Part shown: positions 61,235-64,000 of the stretch, one piece after another | Layout of the letters: the number at the start of each line of letters is the position of its first letter | How positions within the stretch are numbered: position 1 is the stretch's first letter | NCBI RefSeq assembly: GCF_039596395.1 | Contig: NZ_JBCNJT010000001.1 | Location: 496,001 to 560,000, forward strand | Length of the DNA: 64,000 nt | Reading direction: 5' to 3' | Origin: Fluviicola sp. | GTDB lineage: Bacteria > Bacteroidota > Bacteroidia > Flavobacteriales_D > Crocinitomicaceae | Made by a program: the position numbers and the translations under genes | The notes under the pieces: generated by a model | Told to the model about the DNA's origin: nothing | Database searches by the model: none | Seen by the model: the letters and a program-made list of their open reading frames with translations, nothing else

Positions 61235-62041
61235 ATGGATAAGACCAGTCACAGCCTTCCGATCAATTACTCCTGTCACCTGGCTGAGTTCCGGGAAGGG
61301 GAACAATTTGTGCAAACCCATGCTGTGGGAATTGTGCTTGAAGGTTCCATGGAATTGAACGACGGCGAAACCAAAGAAACGATCCGTGAAGGAGAAATTT
61401 ATGTGGTGCGAAAGAACCAATTACTCAAATTTGTCAAGTTTCCGCCTCCGAATGGAGAATTCCAGTCACTGAGCTTGCGTTTTGACGAGCAATTATTGCG
61501 GGATTTCAGCAATGAATACGGATATACCGCCGAAAAACAAGCATCCAGGCCGGTCTTTTATAAATTCCCGGAAAACAAATCGTTGAGCACGTTTATGCAT
61601 GCTTTGATCGATTACAAAGATTTGGATACAGATCAACATATGCTGAAGCTGAAACAAAAAGAAGCCTTGCTGATCCTGCTGAAGCTCGAGCCGGATTTGA
61701 AAAACAGTTTGTTTGATTTTTCGGAACCGCATAAAATTGATTTGGAAGAGTTCATGCAGAAAAACTACCATTTCAATGTGCAGTTGGACCGGTTTGCTTA
61801 CCTCACAGGAAGAAGTCTTTCCACCTTTCAGCGGGACTTTGCAAAGATCTTCCACGAAACACCCAGTCGGTGGTTGCTTCAAAAACGGTTGCAGGAAGCG
61901 TATTACCTGATCCGGGAGAAGGGGAAGAAATCATCCGAAATATATCTCGATCTGGGTTTCGAAGACCTGTCTCACTTTTCCTTTGTTTTCAAAAAACAAT
62001 ACGGGGTAACAGCAACGGAACTGGCCGGGCAGCGGGAATAA
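61235..62041 (+). CDS. AraC-family regulator (paralogue of 57663)
   Basis: 268 residues from ATG 61235; a longer frame upstream runs through the purine-rich repeat and is not likely. The N-terminal sensor (1-170) is followed by a DNA-binding domain with 'FNVQLDRFAYLTGRSLSTFQRDFAKIFHETPSRWLLQKRLQEAYYLI' and 'SSEIYLDLGFEDLSHFSFVFKKQYGVT'. It shares most of its C-terminal half with the 57663 regulator. It lies 124 bp after the ALDH gene on the same strand. Confidence 0.93.
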   Translation: MDKTSHSLPINYSCHLAEFREGEQFVQTHAVGIVLEGSMELNDGETKETIREGEIYVVRKNQLLKFVKFPPPNGEFQSLSLRFDEQLLRDFSNEYGYTAEKQASRPVFYKFPENKSLSTFMHALIDYKDLDTDQHMLKLKQKEALLILLKLEPDLKNSLFDFSEPHKIDLEEFMQKNYHFNVQLDRFAYLTGRSLSTFQRDFAKIFHETPSRWLLQKRLQEAYYLIREKGKKSSEIYLDLGFEDLSHFSFVFKKQYGVTATELAGQRE

Positions 62042-62045
62042 CGCT

Positions 62046-62636
62046 TTACTTCTTCAAAATCCCTTTTTCCACGCTGTCATTGATCAACGCTTCCGCAAAC
62101 GACCAAATGGTAGTGGAACCTTCTTTCATCACGCTCTTTTTAGCATATACTTTGTCATACGTAACGCCGAATTCGTTCCAGGTTCCGCCATTGTTGGAGG
62201 TATTTTGCAATAAGGGTTCCAGCCTGTCCATGGTCCGTGCAAATTTCGCTTCGTTGGTTTCCCCGGCTTCAAACTCTTCCCAGATGGCAATCAGTTCTTC
62301 GGCTTGTTGTTCTGGCAAGATCCCGAAAATGCGCTGAGCAGCCAACCGCTCTTCGTCTGTATTGGAATGGTTCTTTTGCGTGTCGTAAATGAAGGTATCC
62401 CCAGCATCAATCTCCACAATATCGTGAATGAGGACCATTTTCATCACTTTCAGCAAATCAACAGCTGCATTGGCATGTTCTGCCAGCACAATGGCCATCA
62501 TGGCTAAATGCCAGCTGTGTTCAGCATCGTTCTCCTGGCGGTCGCTGTTAAACAATTTCGTTTTGCGCTGGATGTACTTGATCTTGTCGATTTCTTTGAT
62601 GAACTGGATTTGCTTCAGTAAGTTTTCCGGTGACAT
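62046..62636 (-). CDS. HD-domain phosphohydrolase (YfbR/nucleotidase type)
   Basis: 196 residues. The HD motif is 'HDIVEIDAGDTF' (about 75-86), with a preceding His in 'AEHSWHLAMMAIVLAEHA'. The length and motifs are those of YfbR/YGK1-like 5'-nucleotidases (dephosphorylation of dNMPs). It ends 4 bp from the AraC stop and is convergent with it. Confidence 0.9.
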   Translation of the reverse strand: MSPENLLKQIQFIKEIDKIKYIQRKTKLFNSDRQENDAEHSWHLAMMAIVLAEHANAAVDLLKVMKMVLIHDIVEIDAGDTFIYDTQKNHSNTDEERLAAQRIFGILPEQQAEELIAIWEEFEAGETNEAKFARTMDRLEPLLQNTSNNGGTWNEFGVTYDKVYAKKSVMKEGSTTIWSFAEALINDSVEKGILKK

Positions 62637-62783
62637 TGCTTTGAGATTTGAATGCGGTGCAAAGATAGCTCAATGAAAGCAGTGGCGCTTCCGTTCAGGT
62701 CCTTTCTTTCCGAAGAAACGTTAAAAGAAACGGGATTATCCGCTTTTGACGAACAACCCCGTTTTAACTGTTTAAAGACTACT

Positions 62784-63341
62784 TTATCGTTTTACGCCGA
62801 AATCCCGCTTGCGGATCTTGCACATGCGGCCGTCTGAAATATGATGGAACACAATTCCTTCGATATTCATTTCCTTGTCGGATAACAGGGTTTTAAATGC
62901 TTCGAAGCTGAAATCTGTAATTTCAATGACTTCTTTACCGTGCGGAATCAATACATGGTGTTCCAGATTCTCCGGATTTCCCTGAACTTTCGGTCCGCAC
63001 AATTCATACGTGCCGTCTGCAATTTCCGTCAATCGGTCAAACGCTTCAAAGAAATAACGGTCTTCTTTTTTAGCCCGGTCGCAAGGCAACCAATGCGGAT
63101 GATGCCCAGACAATGCATCTGCTTCCTGGCAGGGAATGGCATTTTCCGGAACTGTTCGTCCCTTTTTTACATCGTACCGTTTGTGTAATACACCATTGAT
63201 GATGGCAACCGAAGTTCCGTCGAATTTACGGGTGGCAATTCCTTCACCATTAAAAACCCATGCATTTTCAGGATTGATCTCGTTGATAATCCGGCCTAAG
63301 TCGTTAGGGTCTTTTTTGAATAAAGTGCTAATCTTTTTCAT
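62784..63341 (-). CDS. RNA ligase family protein (DUF5565-like)
   Basis: 185 residues. The nucleotidyltransferase motif I is 'ATRKFDGTSVAI' with K39 as the adenylated lysine candidate, 'YELCGPKVQGNPE' (about 112-124) is motif III-like, 'EGIVFHH' (161-167) is motif IV and 'MCKIRKRDFG' (173-182) is motif V with two lysines. All motifs are present, so it should be an active, minimal ATP-dependent RNA ligase without a C-terminal domain. It would seal or repair RNA; the target is unknown, but tRNA repair is common in the fold. Confidence 0.85.
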   Translation of the reverse strand: MKKISTLFKKDPNDLGRIINEINPENAWVFNGEGIATRKFDGTSVAIINGVLHKRYDVKKGRTVPENAIPCQEADALSGHHPHWLPCDRAKKEDRYFFEAFDRLTEIADGTYELCGPKVQGNPENLEHHVLIPHGKEVIEITDFSFEAFKTLLSDKEMNIEGIVFHHISDGRMCKIRKRDFGVKR

Positions 63342-63558
63342 TTGTTTAAAATATTAGTTAGACAATTTTTCGAGTCCTGTCCACCGCACCAATATTTTAA
63401 ATACGAAGCAAATATATTTAAAAATTCCAACCGGAAACAGTCTGTGGAATTTTTGTTGTTTCCGGGTCACAGTGATTTACATACAACTTTCGGGGATTTG
63501 CAAACAAATAAAGGAGTATTCCTGCGGAACTTTGTACCATCAAATTAAATCACTCAAA

Positions 63559-64000
63559 ATGAAGAAAATAAATTTAGGAAGCGAAGGCTTGGTTGTACCC
63601 GTACTAGGTCTCGGATGTATGGGAATGACCGGTTTTGAAGAAGGAAATATGTATGGACCGGCAGATGAACAGGAAGCAATAGCCACCATTCACCGGTCAT
63701 TGGAATTGGGCGGTAATTTTTTGGATACGGCCGATCTGTATGGGCCACTGAAAAATGAGCAGCTTATCGCAAAGGCGATGGGGAATAACCGGGATAAGTA
63801 TATTCTGGCCACTAAGTTCGGCTGGGAAATCGATGATAACGACAAAGTGACCTGGGCCATCAACGGTAAAAAGGAATATGTGAAAAAGTCGGTGGAGCGT
63901 TCATTGAAGAATCTCAAGACCGATTACATTGATTTGTATTACATGCACCGCCTGGATAAAAACACACCGATCGAAGAAACCGTTGAAGCAATGAGTGAAT
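63559..64000 (+). CDS. Aldo-keto reductase, N-terminal part (3' truncated by window)
   Basis: The frame runs from ATG 63559 to the window end (about 147 residues). 'LGLGCMGMTGFEEGNMYGPADEQEAIATIHRSLELGGNFLDTADLYGPLKNEQLIAKAM' and 'LATKFGWE', 'SVERSLKNLKTDYIDLYYMHRLD' show the family, with catalytic Asp, Tyr and Lys and a His in YYMHR. It is of the IolS/YhdN-like type and distinct from the AKR at 58519. 'GGAACTTTGTA' just upstream at 63526 is also found before the ALDH gene. Confidence 0.92.
   Translation, partial: MKKINLGSEGLVVPVLGLGCMGMTGFEEGNMYGPADEQEAIATIHRSLELGGNFLDTADLYGPLKNEQLIAKAMGNNRDKYILATKFGWEIDDNDKVTWAINGKKEYVKKSVERSLKNLKTDYIDLYYMHRLDKNTPIEETVEAMSE

Overview
The window reads as chromosomal DNA of a Bacteroidota bacterium, most like a flavobacterial or Crocinitomicaceae-type organism. 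Four large exported proteins end in type IX secretion sorting domains: two of the 'gliding motility' type B form and two of type A. The best promoters have the Bacteroidota -33 TTTG / -7 TAnnTTTG form. Gene families such as the Bacteroidota-type DsbD, LytS/LytTR sensors and a TonB receptor fit as well. The genus is inference.

Layout. 0-10 kb is mainly housekeeping: the end of a tRNA-dihydrouridine synthase, a small TonB-C protein, recG, a dsbD pair, tilS-pabB and an acyltransferase. 10.0-16.5 kb is a tRNA-anchored accessory region. It has tRNA-Ser(GCT), tRNA-Pro(TGG), tRNA-Arg(TCT), a GIY-YIG nuclease gene that ends inside a broken copy of tRNA-Arg, two small envelope proteins, and a three-gene operon flanked by 51-bp direct repeats. 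16.3-31.3 kb holds DUF1328, cold-shock, AlkB and chloroperoxidase-like genes, a T9SS protein, a thaumatin-like/PixA-like pair with a duplicated leader, and two sensor systems. 31.4-45.9 kb has three T9SS cargo proteins, an R-body (RebB) locus, an SDR/AraC pair, a LytTR regulator, tRNA-Ala(GGC), and an AT-rich patch with a lipoprotein and an AAA+ ATPase. 46-64 kb is metabolic and envelope: esterases, a sorbosone-dehydrogenase-like/cytochrome c/TonB-receptor operon, a DUF805-FAD oxidase fusion with a methyltransferase, a near-symmetrical AraC-AKR // ALDH-AraC cluster, an HD phosphohydrolase, an RNA ligase and a truncated aldo-keto reductase.

The most interesting locus is the minus-strand operon at 12427-16060. 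A 133-residue protein with beta-grasp-like features ends in a bare Gly-Gly. It is followed, 2 bp later, by an 840-residue DUF4132 protein, and then, overlapping by 4 bp, by a ThiF/MoeB-type E1-like adenylyltransferase that keeps its ATP loop and the ThiF-type cysteine but lacks the usual zinc CxxC pairs. No thiamine, molybdopterin, E2, JAB or CD-NTase gene accompanies it. I read this as a candidate ubiquitin-like modification system in which DUF4132 is the target, ligase or effector. The sequence shows the gene order, the termini and the motifs; the function is inference.

Other points to check are the GIY-YIG/tRNA duplication, the shared leader of the PixA-like and thaumatin-like genes, a 2 x 23 bp tandem repeat in the AKR/ALDH divergent promoter, a MITE-like inverted repeat at 8441-8595, and several families of repeated hairpins.
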